Shown here piece by piece: positions 45,401 through 54,916 of a stretch of 64,000 nucleotides of DNA. The stretch is from Purpureocillium takamizusanense (Eukaryota; Ascomycota; Sordariomycetes; Hypocreales; Ophiocordycipitaceae). The stretch spans positions 806,001 through 870,000 of the forward strand of contig NC_063071.1 in NCBI RefSeq assembly GCF_022605165.1, given 5' to 3'. Made by a program: the position numbers and the translations under genes. The first letter of the stretch is position 1, and each line of letters opens with the position of its first letter. The notes below the pieces were generated by a model that was given only the letters and a program-made list of their open reading frames with translations, had not been told where the DNA came from and did not search any database.

Positions 45401-46552
45401 GAATCAGAGCTATCAGACGCCGGAGATGAGTTCGACTTTGGTGTTGACACGTCGGAGAGCAGGAGTGATGCCGAGTTTGGAGATCCGATGAAGCAGTCCT
45501 TGCTAACGAAGGGTCTGCTGGAGGCAACATCTTCGACGAAGGCCTCGCGAGGCCGCAAGCCGCAGCCTCCGCAAGGCAATGTTCCCGCCCCGTCATACGG
45601 CACAATGACTACTTCCCAAACATTGACCGATTATCAAGACGAACAAGAGCCCCGTCGTGTGCCCGAATTCAAGAAGACCGACGCAAGCCCGTCGCCTCAT
45701 GGAGGCCGCGGGCGCGACGCGAAAGACGTGCGAGCAAAGCTGGAAACGTTCCCGGCACTCACTCCTCTTGGCATACCGCACTCCCATTCTGATGCATCCC
45801 GGCGATCCAGATCCATGAGTCCATCAGCAACAGAGAGGCAAACCAAGCGTGATGGGACAATGACGCCCTTGCGCCCATCCTTCTCTCGCCAGTCCTCGGC
45901 GGTGCGCTTCTCCAGTCGTCCAGTTCCAGAGACAAGAATCACGACGGAGGGCGGGGGTTCTAGGATCGGCTTTGCCCCTGCGCCCGCCGAGTCGAGCCCA
46001 GTGACACCTCGAGCCGAACGTCCGACGCACTCCAGACAGTCTTCATGGGGGAGGTTCTCCAGCAGGCCGGTCCCCGAGGCGAAAGTCAGCGTCGGCGAAG
46101 AGATGGCGCGTACGATACACTTTGCAGAGCACCCTGCGAACAAGTCGCACTCTGGATCCCATTCTCGACACCACTCTCGTCAAGGCTCTCAGTTTTCCAA
46201 CTTTGGGCAGGGTGACGTGAGTTTGAGCATTCCGGAGCTGGTAGAGTCGTACAAGCAGGACTCTCACGTGGGCGAGCCCGAGGCCGGGTCGACATACTCT
46301 ACGCAGGGCATGTCTCTATCTTTCAACGATCTTCCGTGCCGGGCGCAACACCTGATTCTTAATGAGCTCATGCGACAGCACTCGAAGGAAACGGCGGTTC
46401 TTATGAGCACGCTGCCGATTCCCTCCGAGGGGACCTGTCTCGACGAGGCTGACTCGATTCAGTACCTTTCCGACATTGAGGTTTTGTGTAACGAGCTGCC
46501 GCCGACCCTGATGATTCTGAGCAACAACATGACGGTGACGGTCAGCCTGTGA
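42444..46552 (+). CDS. VHC1: Cation-chloride cotransporter (VHC1-like, SLC12)
   Basis: Yeast Vhc1 is a vacuolar K+-Cl- symporter of the SLC12 family; the same role is likely here. Five exons, 42444-42621, 42674-43211, 43268-43715, 43764-44778 and 44838-46552, give 1297 residues. The introns are 48-59 nt, all keep frame, and several have clear CTAAT or CTAAC branch sites. The protein begins MPSPADDKAGLPP; about twelve helices run from LGLMSGVYIPVCLNIMSILM to the LVFIFLLIHYLCPP segment. SLC12 marks include GGAYYLISRSLGPEFGG and SGIFAGASMSGDLKDPSRSIP. The long soluble C-terminus has the domain starting KPEHIKFWRPHIILLINNP and MVFVEYESEVEEERARV. It continues into a disordered Ser/Arg region and ends SNNMTVTVSL. 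A coding exon at 42357-42388 (MAETITFKPG) spliced to 42443 would add 11 residues in frame; I could not decide between the two starts. Confidence 0.92.
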
Positions 46553-47532
46553 TATAACAGGATCGTCATGATAGCGATACCAGCGGCTTTTGACGCAGAT
46601 TGTCTTTGTTGCATCACAGCGAATGCATAGCATGAAAGGCGGTACCGCCATGTATATCATCACGAACACGTATTAAGCAAGCGCTGCTTCCGATTGAATA
46701 CAGATGTTTTACAGTGCGCACCAACAGGTATGACCATGTACGTTGTAGGCCTGTTGAGCAAGCACTTCGACCAAGCTGGCGACCTCGGGATAATATGTGA
46801 ATCAGGTATGCGCCACTGCTGACGTCTAACTCAAAGCCTCCTTACTTTTATCACGTCTGACTGCCCTTTTGACAGTCCAGTCTTTCCTACTACTTCTCAT
46901 CTTACGTCTTTATCGGCTGTCCATTGAACAGCACCTGCAAAGGGCTGCCGCATTGAGGGAACCCCAGTGGCGCCTTTGTCTACTCCTCGGCTCCTTGAAT
47001 GGCTGCCACCAAATGCTCCAAAATCTCGAAGCGACACCACCTGCGTAGTACAGCTCAATGAGCTTTGTTTCACACAACGTCCGCCGTGGATGATATCTCT
47101 GACGACTCTGGGGGTCCTGCCGTGGGTCCTGACCCCATCCATGCATGCGCTGACGAAGTTCAAAGTCGATTCGCCGCTCAAAGCTGGAGTGGTGAGTCCC
47201 CCATGATCAAGCGACCTTACGGCATTCAAGGAACAGTTCAGCCTTGGTTGAGAAGCGACAGCTCAAAAGACATGGTGCTGCTACTACTCGCTCGCCCATG
47301 TGAGCGGGAACTCTCGTCCCTCCCTCGTCGTATATATAAATGACGGACATCGCCGCATGAGGCACGGAGTGATGCCACTGGCAAAGTATATACGGCAACC
47401 AGGCAAGAAAGGGGATCCATCTCAACCTTCGCCGGAGGGGCCAGAAACGAAATCACACGCGTCTGTCGAGGATTTCCCCCGCCCCCCTTTCCCTACTACT
47501 ACTAAAGGAAGGCTGAGAATCAGCGCGCCGCC
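46553..47532. other. Spacer between cotransporter and the 514-residue gene
   Basis: This 980 bp spacer follows the cotransporter stop and precedes the next plus-strand gene. It should hold one 3' UTR and one promoter. A TATA-like box is listed separately. No gene is supported. Confidence 0.55.
47331..47340 (+). promoter_or_regulatory. TATA box candidate
   Basis: TATATATAAA lies about 190 bp before the ATG of the 514-residue protein. It is a good match to a TATA box, and few other genes in the window have one so clear, which hints at regulated rather than constant expression. Confidence 0.45.
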
Positions 47533-49077
47533 ATGGTCGCCCGTCTTTCTTTCTGTTGCGGCAGTGGTCCCGGCGACCTTGATGATCCATACACGCAGCA
47601 CTGCCAGCGCAACAACACTCTCCACGCCCTCCGCCCCATGGCCAGCCCATCGCAGCTTCACAGGGACGCTTTCCATGCAGGCAGCTTCCGCTACCACAGG
47701 GACGTGCGTGGCGCGCCGCCCACGAGGGCCCTGCCTGCACTCCCTGTCGTTGAGCATTACGCCCGTCCGGCCCCCTCGTCCTCGTTCGCGCCGAGACCCG
47801 TCAAGTCGTACCGACCTCTGCCGCCGATCAAGATATCCAAGTTTGATGTCGAGGAGTTCAAGGGGGGGAATAGTAATGTGGCGGCGGCGCTGCAGCAAGA
47901 GAGGCCAGATACCTCGGCGCTCTTGGGGTTCGGTCCTCGGGGCACCTTGATCATGCATTCGACGACGACGCCGCCGCCGCCCCCTCCTCTGCCGCCCATG
48001 CCACCGTTCTACGACAACGGACTTCCCTCTCCAGCATGCTCTCTCCCACGTTCTCCGGCAGGCGTGCCCTTTACGCCTTCTCCAGTCACAACTCTTCCAC
48101 TTTCTGCTGCATGGAGCGTCACGGACAGCGGCTGCGATGGCTCGCAGCAAGTCGAGATGATCGACGTGTACATGGCCCCCGTCTGCGAGATATGCCACCA
48201 GTACGACGCGCTCAGTACGGGCTTCTGCTTCCGCTGCGAGCACCTCTGGCAAAGCGCCGTCACAGGTTGCAGCACGTTCATCCCGCGCGACACTGCGGTG
48301 CCCGTGCCCGATCCTGCGGCCGTCGCTCGCGCCTCCAAGCAGACCACCGACGCTGCAGCGGTGGGCGATGCTCGGTCCTCGGCCTGGAGCAGCCACGTCT
48401 CGTCGGTACTGTCGCTGTTCGGCGAAGAGTTTGACCCTGGTCTGCCGTTGCCGTTTCTCGGAGACCTCCCGCACTACTCGGACGCGAGTAGCAGCTTGAT
48501 GGTCGAGCCCCTGCGGATCAAGACGACGACGACGGCTGGGACCGGCGTGAAGGAGGAGGACTGTCACCCGCCGACAAAGTGTGATCCGCCGGTCATCAGG
48601 GAACCGGCAAGCAGCAAGACTGCAAGACAGTGTGCCTCGCCAGTGACCAAGACAATGGAGAGCGGTCATACGCCGACAAAGGTGGCTTCACCCCGCGCCA
48701 GGGAGATCAAGAGCGACAGGGCCCCGACAAAGGCTGCGTTGCTCTCAGGCCAACGATCAGCCGTTTCGGAGCCCGACATGCGCCCCTATTTCGTGCCAGA
48801 GCGGTTGCAGAAGCGTTCTCTCATAATGCCGCCCCCGGCGTTTGAACCCAGTCGGCTCTCGGAGGCAGTGCGCTCCCTGCTGCCGGGAGCCCCGACGCGG
48901 AAGCCCGGGCCGCGCTCGGCCGAGAGCCAACTGTACGCTGCAATGTCGTATTACTTTGAGCCGTCCTACTTCAAGAGGTCGGAGCCTATCAGGGTGGTCA
49001 GTGTGCGTCCAGTACCTCCCATGGTTGTCCAGGGGCTTAAGAAGTTGATCAAGGGCGGTGCGAGGAACTGGATTTGA
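47533..49077 (+). CDS. Unknown 514-residue protein with a Cys4 zinc-ribbon-like motif
   Basis: Family not recognised. One exon, with ATG at 47533 in an excellent GCCGCCATGG context. The N-terminal third is Pro/Ser-rich and includes PRPVKSYRPLPPIKISKFDVEEF and a proline run. Around residue 218 lies CEICHQYDALSTGFCFRC, a CxxC-x(11)-CxxC pattern that could bind one zinc ion. A Ser/Thr-rich region follows with PTK recurring in degenerate repeats (CHPPTKCDPP, SPVTKTMESGHTPTKVASP, DRAPTKAALLS). The C-terminus is better ordered (AESQLYAAMSYYFEPSYFKRS, then VVQGLKKLIKGG). There is no signal peptide or membrane helix. It may be a regulatory or scaffold protein; that is only a guess. Confidence 0.75.
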   Translation: MVARLSFCCGSGPGDLDDPYTQHCQRNNTLHALRPMASPSQLHRDAFHAGSFRYHRDVRGAPPTRALPALPVVEHYARPAPSSSFAPRPVKSYRPLPPIKISKFDVEEFKGGNSNVAAALQQERPDTSALLGFGPRGTLIMHSTTTPPPPPPLPPMPPFYDNGLPSPACSLPRSPAGVPFTPSPVTTLPLSAAWSVTDSGCDGSQQVEMIDVYMAPVCEICHQYDALSTGFCFRCEHLWQSAVTGCSTFIPRDTAVPVPDPAAVARASKQTTDAAAVGDARSSAWSSHVSSVLSLFGEEFDPGLPLPFLGDLPHYSDASSSLMVEPLRIKTTTTAGTGVKEEDCHPPTKCDPPVIREPASSKTARQCASPVTKTMESGHTPTKVASPRAREIKSDRAPTKAALLSGQRSAVSEPDMRPYFVPERLQKRSLIMPPPAFEPSRLSEAVRSLLPGAPTRKPGPRSAESQLYAAMSYYFEPSYFKRSEPIRVVSVRPVPPMVVQGLKKLIKGGARNWI

Positions 49078-49276
49078 CTTGATATGCTCATCACAACGGC
49101 GCGCGATACATGTTTGGTTATTCTTTGGAAAGAGGCTTGGCAGTATGCAGCGTGGCGTTGAGCATCGTTCCCCGTAATATTCTATATGCTAAGTGTTTCT
49201 AATATATGGTCGTCTACACATTCCAGTCTTGACTCATCGCTCGCTCGGTTACCGCTCTATCGCAGACAAAACACAT

Positions 49277-50458
49277 CTATAAGATCCTCTTGACGCTCAG
49301 CTCGCCCTTGTCATGACCCTCGAGCTCCACGAAGCCTCCCGCCTCGATCCTCTTCTTCCACTTGCCGCTCTCGTAGCGCCCCAGTATCATGGTCATGCGG
49401 AGGACCGAGCCGCTGCTCGACGCGTGCTCCTCCTGCTGTGCGACGGGCGTGAAGATCCACCGCCCAAAGGCCCAGTTGAGTATGTAGCGGCCCGAGGGGC
49501 TCGGCCCCGGCGCGGGCACGTCCGGGTCCGAGTTGGTGGGCGGCGAGGACAGCGTCAGGACGGCCTTGATGCGGTAGGCCTCGTCCTTGGGGGCGGCTTT
49601 GAGGAGGGAGAGGAGCTTGTCGGTGGAGACGGCGGGGGAGGCGGCGGAGGCGGAGGCACGCAGCTCGATTGAAAGAACTTCGACCTCTTGCTGGTGGCCG
49701 GCGTGGCCGTGGGCATGTCCGTTGGTGTGATCGTGATTGTGCTTCTCCTTGTCGCCGCCGTTTTGCGCCTGACCATTGACCTCGTCCTCGCTCAGCTCCT
49801 TTGCCAGCCCGCCATCAACGCCAAAGACAATGTCCATGTCCACCCATCCCTTTGTGCTCTTGACCTTTGCGACATCGACCTCGAGGTCGCCGACCCGATC
49901 GAGGCACTCCTCGTAGCGCTCCTCGCCGGCGTCCTCCCACTTGTTGAAGACGATGAGGTCGGTGTAGCGGGCCTGGATCTTGGCGGTGTAGCTCGTGTCC
50001 TCGTAGCCCTGCCAGTTCTCGACGTCGACGACGCTGACGACGCCGTCGAGGACGTAGCGGCCCGAGTCGCGGGCGAGGCGGTTCACCTCGAGGGCGAGGG
50101 TGGCGGGGAAGGCGGAGCCGCTCGTCTCGACGACGATGCGGTCCGGGGGCGTGACGGTGCGCTCGAGCTCGGCCAGCGCGGGGCCCAGCTGTCCGACGAG
50201 GTTGCAGCAGATGCACCCGTTGAGCAGCTCCTGCACGCCCGAGATGGCCGAGCTCGACGCCAGCTGCGAGTCGACGGCCAGGTCGCCGAACTCGTTCTTG
50301 AGCAGCGCGAGGCGGTACGAGGGGTTGCGCGCGCGCAGCTGCGGGATGAGGTTGAGGATGAGCGTCGTCTTGCCTGAGCCCAGGAAGCCCGTGATGATGG
50401 TGATGGGTATCGGCGCCTGCGACTGCGACTGCGACGTCGACTGCGACGGCGACGCCAT
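49277..50458 (-). CDS. CobW/COG0523 GTPase, putative metal (zinc) chaperone
   Basis: COG0523 GTPases deliver metal ions to client proteins; the eukaryotic ZNG1 branch supplies zinc to methionine aminopeptidase. One exon of 393 residues starts at the ATG at 50458 (MASPSQSTSQSQSQAPIP). Seen: Walker A GFLGSGKTT (24-32), the metal-binding GCICC (81-85), ETSG of the switch region, VVSVVDVENW, and NKWE in the place of the usual NKxD guanine-specificity motif. A His-rich loop (HNHDHTNGHAHGHAGH, about 237-256) could hold zinc. The C-terminal CobW domain includes GRYILNWAFGRWIFTP. The NKWE form suggests a fungal subgroup distinct from ZNG1, so I leave the symbol empty. It shares a 515 bp spacer with a small plus-strand gene. 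Confidence 0.9.
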   Translation of the reverse strand: MASPSQSTSQSQSQAPIPITIITGFLGSGKTTLILNLIPQLRARNPSYRLALLKNEFGDLAVDSQLASSSAISGVQELLNGCICCNLVGQLGPALAELERTVTPPDRIVVETSGSAFPATLALEVNRLARDSGRYVLDGVVSVVDVENWQGYEDTSYTAKIQARYTDLIVFNKWEDAGEERYEECLDRVGDLEVDVAKVKSTKGWVDMDIVFGVDGGLAKELSEDEVNGQAQNGGDKEKHNHDHTNGHAHGHAGHQQEVEVLSIELRASASAASPAVSTDKLLSLLKAAPKDEAYRIKAVLTLSSPPTNSDPDVPAPGPSPSGRYILNWAFGRWIFTPVAQQEEHASSSGSVLRMTMILGRYESGKWKKRIEAGGFVELEGHDKGELSVKRIL

Positions 50459-50615
50459 GGCTGGCTGGCGGGCGGTGGTGGTGGGTGGGGTGTTTGTCGT
50501 CTTCCGAATTGTCCGGGACGAGAGAGACGGCGACAAACACGACGAAACGAGTATGCCTCTAACAAATTAGGTAGTGAGCGAATGCGAGGCTGCAAGTCCA
50601 GGCGCCTCGAGCAAC

Positions 50616-50643
50616 GGTGGTGGTGGTGGTGGTGGTGGTGGTG
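50616..50643. repeat. GGT microsatellite
   Basis: About nine uninterrupted GGT units lie roughly 160 bp upstream of the CobW start. It is likely polymorphic between strains. Confidence 0.8.
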
Positions 50644-50731
50644 AGCAAAATGCGACTTTTCTTTTCGAGGCGGTCCGATTCGCGATCAGCAGACAACCTT
50701 AAAACGCTGCCGGTTTCCGGCGCCGTTTTTG

Positions 50732-50741
50732 TTATCTTATC
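50732..50741. promoter_or_regulatory. Paired GATA-factor site candidate
   Basis: TTATCTTATC reads GATAAGATAA on the minus strand: two adjoining GATA cores in the shared promoter. Fungal GATA regulators such as AreA (nitrogen) or SreA (iron) bind such cores. Occupancy is not known. Confidence 0.35.
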
Positions 50742-50973
50742 AGCGGCTTGCGCCCACGGTGGTTTGACGTCATGCCGTCCGCTTTGCCGCTTGCCTTCCC
50801 GCCAAATTCAGCTTGTATGAAGTATAGTAAAGTAACAAGATGGAGATAAATAACAACCTTTAGTCCCCCCTCCCCCTCCCTTTGACATAGCCTTTGCCTC
50901 TACTCTCTTCGTACGTAGCTTCATTCCACTACATCTGCCACTCATCGCACAAAACCGTCGTCTAAACCCCAAC

Positions 50974-51370
50974 ATGGCATCCGAGCGCACCAACAAAACT
51001 GAAGAGGAGCAGCAGGCGTCCTTCAAGGAGCAGCTCGACCGCATTGCCATCGCAAGCCGAGAGGCCGACCACGAGTCCAAGCCCAACCCAATCATAGAGA
51101 AGAGTAAATGCCCTTTGTTCGCCTACTCCTCGGTCGAGAACACGGCAATTGACTCTCTGATGAAACGCAGTCACCGAGTATATCCCCGCCGCGTCCGCCA
51201 TTCTCGGCGGCGGGTCGCACCAGCAGCCCCAAGAAGAGAAAAAGAGTACCGAGATTCCTGGCCCGCCCGACAGGCCCGACCACGACCACAAGATTGAGGA
51301 GTTTGTGCGGGACCAGCATCGCAGCAACAAGGGTGATGGAGACCTCAGCCTGGCCAAGGGATCCTCCTAG
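50974..51370 (+). CDS. Small unknown hydrophilic protein, 109 residues
   Basis: Family not recognised. Two exons, 50974-51103 and 51171-51370, join across a 67 nt intron (GTAAAT...CGCAG) in phase 1. The protein is charged, with no membrane segment: it starts MASERTNKTEEEQQAS, continues FKEQLDRIAIASREADHES (probable helix), then ITEYIPAASAILGGGS, and ends with a Lys/Glu/Asp-rich tail (IEEFVRDQHRSNKGDGD, then LAKGSS). The frame is coherent across the splice and stops at TAG 51368-51370, which supports a real gene. Shadow frames hide it when introns are ignored. Function unknown. Confidence 0.72.
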
Positions 51371-53123
51371 GACTTCGCGACGTATCAACGCGACAAGCAC
51401 TCTTACACATGCAACAGAGACCTGCGGTCGGATACATATCGATACTGTAATTGAAGCCGGCGTTTTTGCTCTCTAGTCTTAGCTTTTGTATAGATTCTTG
51501 AAATGCTTTCCGTCTGCCCAATCGAACCCATCGCAACCGCGGGCTGTGACTTGTATTCGATTGACCTGCGTCACGAAATAGCTTCAATTCGTCGCGTATA
51601 GGCACACTTGGTTAGCCTGGCGCGGCATCGATATGCTCCTTTCAGAGGGGCCCACAGACGACAAAGCAGCGACCTCACCTGTGCCGTGGGGCACAGGCCA
51701 ATGTTGTTGACGCGGCACGGGTCAGGTCAGATCCCTGTTGGGGGCTCAGATGAGGTGAGTACACCGCGAGATTTCATACTTGACCTGTGCCCCGTGGTAG
51801 AGGTCAGATCCCTGAAGGGGCGTAGCTGGGCACAACGTTCACCTACAAGTGCCCCACGGCACAGGTCAGATCCATGCTGCAGGCTCAGTTTAGCGCATGC
51901 TGAGCTCTCCTGTGCCCCGGGGCAGAGGTCAGAGGTCAGAGGTCAGATCCCTGATGGGGGCACAGGTCAGATCCATGCTCAGTGCACAGATCAAAAACTC
52001 CGGGCGGACCAGTCCAGCATGATACGCACAAGTTTCTCATCAGTGCCACTTCGTACAGGTCTAAACCTGGGCCCTCAATTGAGCAGTTGTGTGAGCTCGC
52101 CCATGCCCGGTGCGCTGGAGCAGACGTCAAATCCTTGCGGGGGAGTGAGTCCAGTGCCAAGTGAGCTCACCCGTACCCCTCGGCAGAGGTCAGACGTGAG
52201 GGGGGGCTCAGAACAGATCCCCGAGGTCATCTTCACCCACCTATGCCTAGGGGCACAGGTGAGCTAGCCTGGCATGGCACGCAAGAGGCTCAGTCAAGGC
52301 GACCTCCATCAGGGAAGATCCTTCAGCGGTGAGGTTGGCTACAAACTGACACTCCCGTAGACAACATTCTCGTTCAAATGCTCTGCGACATGCATCTATC
52401 CTCAGCGGCACGTAAAATAGCTGCTGCAGGCCCAATGCCTACAAACCAAGCCGCGAGCTTCCAGCTGTTGCTTTGGCGTCGATGGTGGTGCGAACTATGC
52501 TGCACCAGTCGCCGCCAGCCAACCTAGTAACGAAGCAAAGCTTGCAAACCCTCGATCCAGCAGATACCAAATTTCACGGCGGCAAGGCACACACGCCAAC
52601 GCACACGCACGTCTACTCTACAGCGCGCACGTCTCACTCAAAGACGCGCTGCGCTCTTCTTCTTCATCAAGTGATGAAGAGATGTCCCCCCTTCTTGGCA
52701 TTGTCCCGCCTACGGACATCGTCGGGAGGGCGAACCCGCCCCGTCGAATCTTGCGGGAAATTTCCTATATCCAAGGGTTTCTTCTCTTCTGAGCGTATTC
52801 CCGAGGGGAATGGCAACGCGACACCGTGGGTATGCTGGGTGAAGGTCGTGGCGGCTCAGTTAGCTTTTTGATGAAGAGAAGAAAAGGAAGAAGAAAAGGA
52901 GTGAAAGATTTTGGCAGCGGCGGACGCAAAATAAAGGCGTGGAATGGTGGGATGGCGCTAGTCCGCTTTGAGGTGGTGACTCAGCATTTTTGCCGAGCAG
53001 ACGAGGTACGTACCCTTCTCTTCATCTGGACCCCAGCAACACTCTCAGTCTCTCGCTCACAACCGACGTGCCAAAATATTATGCAAGGTCATGTGTGGCT
53101 GGGATTGTATAATACAAGGAAGC
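51371..53123. other. 1.75 kb convergent spacer with palindromic repeat array
   Basis: Two genes end towards this spacer. Apart from the repeat array at 51670-52260 I see no structure. Frames of 60-220 codons inside it come from the repeats or have no features. Confidence 0.55.
51670..52260. repeat. Array of imperfect palindromes with GGTCAGATCC direct repeats
   Basis: The best unit is a perfect 8 bp inverted repeat, CCTGTGCC-gtgg-GGCACAGG, at 51678-51697. Decayed copies occur near 51784, 51844, 51909, 52170 and 52239. Most are followed by GGTCAGATCC(C/A)TG, a direct repeat seen at about 51724, 51802, 51863, 51940 and 51965, with GAGGTCA triplicated at 51926-51946. The array probably generates the 219-codon frame at 51608-52267. 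I do not recognise it as part of a known transposon. Confidence 0.65.
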
Positions 53124-54916
53124 CTATGGGCGTCGTAGTCCCTTGCCTAGCAGCTCGTCCGCTACCTCGCCTATGAGCTTCTCCCCGGGAAAGGCCTTCC
53201 GCTTCGCCAAAATGGTGCCTTGAGCGTCCAGCGCCCGCAGCAGGTCGGCCAGCTCTCCGTCTAATGCCGTTCCATATACCAGATGCCCCAGCGCCGACAG
53301 CATGCCCTGCACTGCCTCTATGGACTTGTCCTCCTGGGCCACCGCCTCAACCACTGACGCGGCCAGCTCGACCTCGTCTCCTTCCGGCAGCGTCGGCTTG
53401 GCATCGCTCTCCCTGGACCGTCGATTCGAGAGCGCGAGGTTAAACAACAGAGATGACGCCGCAACCCTGACGTTGTTGTGACTGTCGTCAAGGAAGCTCG
53501 ACGATATGAGTTGAATGAGCGGTGTGCGGAGGTTGGCGTTGCGTAGGATCTCATTGGGGAACAGCGGCGTCGAGAACAAGTTGCAGCCCATCTGAAGGCT
53601 CACCAGCCGGAGCGCATAAGGGCATTCGCTCTGGCCGTTGACAAACTCCAGAACGTTGCGGACTGTCTTGTGGTCCTCTTCTTCCGCAAAGAAGCCACTG
53701 ACTCGGGGATCCACCAAGGCGCATCTGAACAGGTCGACAATGGTGAAGAGTCGCTCTGGCGGTAGGCTTGCAACCGAATCCTGCACCAGCTGTGATAGAT
53801 GCGTCATGTCCGGGACAATGGCATCCTGCGGCCCAACCGTTTGTCTGGACTCGAGGAAACGTATCAAGCTCTGGACTTCGGGCTTCTTAGCCAGTTCGTC
53901 TCCCATCTTGACAGCCAGCTTGGCCAGGGGAGGGACCTTGGTGTATAAGACTGGTTTCTTGTTGGTGATGGAGAAGCTGGGTAATCGAAGCTTGGAATGC
54001 GGGTGTGTCGGATGGGCCATCTGTACCAGGAGCTGAACATTGCCTCGAAGCGCCGCAGGGTCCGCCCCTGACCACCGGTTCTCCTCTGCGCCTTTCAGAA
54101 AAGTCACAAACGTCGGAGTCGCCCGCACAGAAAACTGCTGCGCGACAAGAGACGCCTGCGGCTGAGAGATGTCGATTTTGACAAATGTCGCCATGTGTCC
54201 AAGTTCCTCTGCTAGCTCGTCGTATAGGGGATAGAGCGTCTTGCATGGCGGGCAAGTAGCGGACGTGAAGAAGACGACAGCGCAGAATCTTTTCGCCTCA
54301 TCCAGAAGACGCGAGAGCTCAACCTGGGTTGAGATGGTTTTCACGCTCCTCTTCGACCCCAGGATCGGCGCAGAGGCCCGGGCTGTGTCTTGGAGGCCAA
54401 GGATTGAGCCGTTTGACCGCCCCGCATTGACTCCTTGCGCAAGTTGCGGCAGCAGCATGCGCCCCATCGGGGAGTCCATGACCGCCCGCGGCATGTTGAC
54501 GATGTGGCTTGGTATCCCCTTGCCGACGAGGAAGTTGGAAAAGGAGTCGCTAAAGTTGTTGCAATTATGTCGGAACAAGTCATATGCCTGGCAGCGGATG
54601 CGTTGGCTTAACGGCCCCGAAACTTTCAGGGCTTGAAACTCACCTCGAGAGTGAAGATGGGCCGTATTGAGTCGAGGAATTCCTCAATCACGTCCATGGG
54701 CAGGTGAGTGGTGCCAAGGGGGATCGTCTGCATAGGCTGCCCAAGGTGAGAGGTTCCCGGCACAATGGCAATTATGCCACCGTCGTACACATACTCGCGG
54801 CCGTTGAGCTGGATGGACGTGTGGTAGATGGCGTCGAGCTGGAAGCCCAGGATGCCCATGGACATTTGCCGAGCGAGGCCGCGCGACAAGTCGTACACGA
54901 GCAGCTGGACGTCCAT
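53124..54916 (-). CDS. PPPDE peptidase - thioredoxin - PUL domain protein
   Basis: Two exons, 54916-54644 and 54587-53124, joined by a 56 nt intron (GTGAGT...CCAG), give 578 residues. Residues 1-~120 form a PPPDE (DeSI) domain, a papain-like isopeptidase that removes SUMO or ubiquitin: catalytic His32 in IYHTSIQLN and catalytic Cys100 in FRHNCNNFSD, split by the intron. Residues ~170-275 are a thioredoxin domain with active site CPPC at 203-206 (SATCPPCKTLYPLYDEL) and the cis-proline in VRATPTFVTF. Residues ~300-575 are a PUL armadillo-type domain, which in Ufd3/PLAA binds the AAA ATPase Cdc48/p97 (VPDMTHLSQLVQD, VAASSLLFNLALSN). A cytosolic role in Cdc48-linked removal of ubiquitin or SUMO is inferred. 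The architecture is known in fungi. It shares a 1 kb upstream spacer with GDA1. Confidence 0.92.

Larger units (their letters stand above)
50459..50973. promoter_or_regulatory. Divergent promoter spacer, CobW GTPase / 109-residue gene
   Basis: This 515 bp spacer drives genes on both sides. It contains a GGT microsatellite at 50616-50643 and a double GATA-type site listed separately. Confidence 0.5.

Noticed and set aside
51515..51550. tRNA T-arm-like sequence GGGTTCGATTGGG on the minus strand
   Set aside because: The bases flanking the loop do not pair as a five-base T stem, and no acceptor or anticodon arm is present at the right spacing.
51608..52267. 219-codon plus-strand frame
   Set aside because: It coincides with the palindromic repeat array, and its translation is a set of repeated RSD/CAPG segments produced by that array.
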